From: Candidatus Woesearchaeota archaeon
Lineage (GTDB): Archaea > Nanobdellota > Nanobdellia > Woesearchaeales > WJKV01
DNA: 11,734 bases
Assembly: GCA_014728875.1 (NCBI GenBank)
Contig: WJKV01000049.1
Location: 1-11,734 of the forward strand
Direction: 5' to 3'
In this document: positions 11,383-11,734 of the stretch, one piece after another
Layout: each line of letters opens with the position of its first letter
Position numbering within the stretch: the first letter of the stretch is position 1
The notes under the pieces: model-generated
Databases searched by the model: none
Seen by the model: the letters and a program-made list of their open reading frames with translations, nothing else
Told to the model about the DNA's origin: nothing
Position numbers and translations under genes: made by a program

Positions 11383-11734
11383 ATGAAAAAGAAAAAAATA
11401 ATTTTTATAATTAGCATATTAATAGTTTTATTTATCATAGGTTTCTTTGTAGGCTCTTTGTCACCGAAAAAGGTTTTTGAAAAGGAAATCCTTGTAAATG
11501 CAACCTGCGGCAGTTATGAAGGAATCAATAAAGACAGGGAGCCAGTATTACAATTTGGCACCATTACTCCAGGGGTCACACACATAAGAGGGTTTAACAT
11601 TACAAATGATGCAGATCATATTGTTAGATTGAAAACAAGCATTAGCGGCACGATAAAAAAATATTCTATTATCGAAGCACCAGAAAAAATAGATTCTAAA
11701 GAAAGAATTAGAATAAATATGTCTGTTACCTGTC
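11383..11734 (+). CDS. Membrane-anchored surface protein (partial)
   Basis: The gene starts at ATG 11383, 3 nt after the previous stop codon, with GGAG 6 nt upstream, and runs open off the right edge (117 codons visible). The first four residues after Met are lysines, then IIFIISILIVLFIIGFFVG, an uncleaved signal anchor or signal peptide. The visible outer part (VNATCGSYEGINKDREPVLQ, then FGTITPGVTHIRGFNITNDA, VRLKTSISG) looks like one immunoglobulin-like beta sandwich: the FGTITPG and NITN pattern is what surface domains with a strand-turn-strand start show. Several N-x-S/T sites (NAT, NIT, NMS) may be glycosylated. It is AT-rich (the first 60 bases of the membrane segment are about a fifth G+C) and forms an operon with the truncated gene before it. 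Function unknown. Confidence 0.8.
   Translation, partial: MKKKKIIFIISILIVLFIIGFFVGSLSPKKVFEKEILVNATCGSYEGINKDREPVLQFGTITPGVTHIRGFNITNDADHIVRLKTSISGTIKKYSIIEAPEKIDSKERIRINMSVTC

Overview
The window looks like a piece of a DPANN-type archaeal genome, most likely of the Woesearchaeota/Pacearchaeota kind. It carries the archaeal information genes aIF6, prefoldin alpha and FtsY, a small archaeal zinc-ribbon protein, archaeal TATA boxes placed about 26 nt before many start codons, and a tRNA gene with a bulge-helix-bulge intron. The lineage is inferred from gene style; no marker here settles it.

Left part (1-4780, all on the minus strand). A partial gene for a protein with a histone-H1-like basic tail joined to a TM2-type membrane domain runs off the left edge. 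It is followed upstream by the aIF6 - prefoldin alpha - FtsY operon (ribosome assembly, chaperoning, protein targeting to the membrane), then two overlapping genes for paralogous acidic lipoproteins, then a small two-CxxC zinc-ribbon protein. Middle part (4897-7229, minus). A eukaryote-like Ser/Thr protein kinase lies directly downstream of an FHA-domain protein, a likely phospho-signalling pair. From 7308 the plus strand takes over with a SPOUT-family methyltransferase resembling yeast Sfm1 and a GNAT acetyltransferase.

At 8384-8596 two minus-strand tRNA genes sit in tandem: tRNA-Glu(CUC), whose T-loop is interrupted by a 47-nt intron with a complete bulge-helix-bulge motif, and tRNA-Ser(CGA). 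Divergently, a nucleoside-deoxyribosyltransferase-like protein (plus) converges with a gene for a Zot/FtsK-HerA-like P-loop ATPase with a very basic N-terminus (minus). The right end holds a minus-strand surface protein and two plus-strand membrane-anchored surface proteins. The first two meet head to head near 10,980 in a way that looks broken: both appear to lack their natural N-termini, and base composition changes at the same point. This may be a rearrangement or an assembly join.

Expression signals are consistent. First genes of transcription units mostly have a TATA box centred about 26 nt before the start codon and no Shine-Dalgarno sequence (leaderless mRNAs). Genes inside operons, or with longer leaders, have clear Shine-Dalgarno sequences. 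No CRISPR array, insertion sequence, rRNA or replication origin was seen. There is no gene-free stretch longer than about 300 bases; the longest is 6352-6584, which holds two promoters and a leader.
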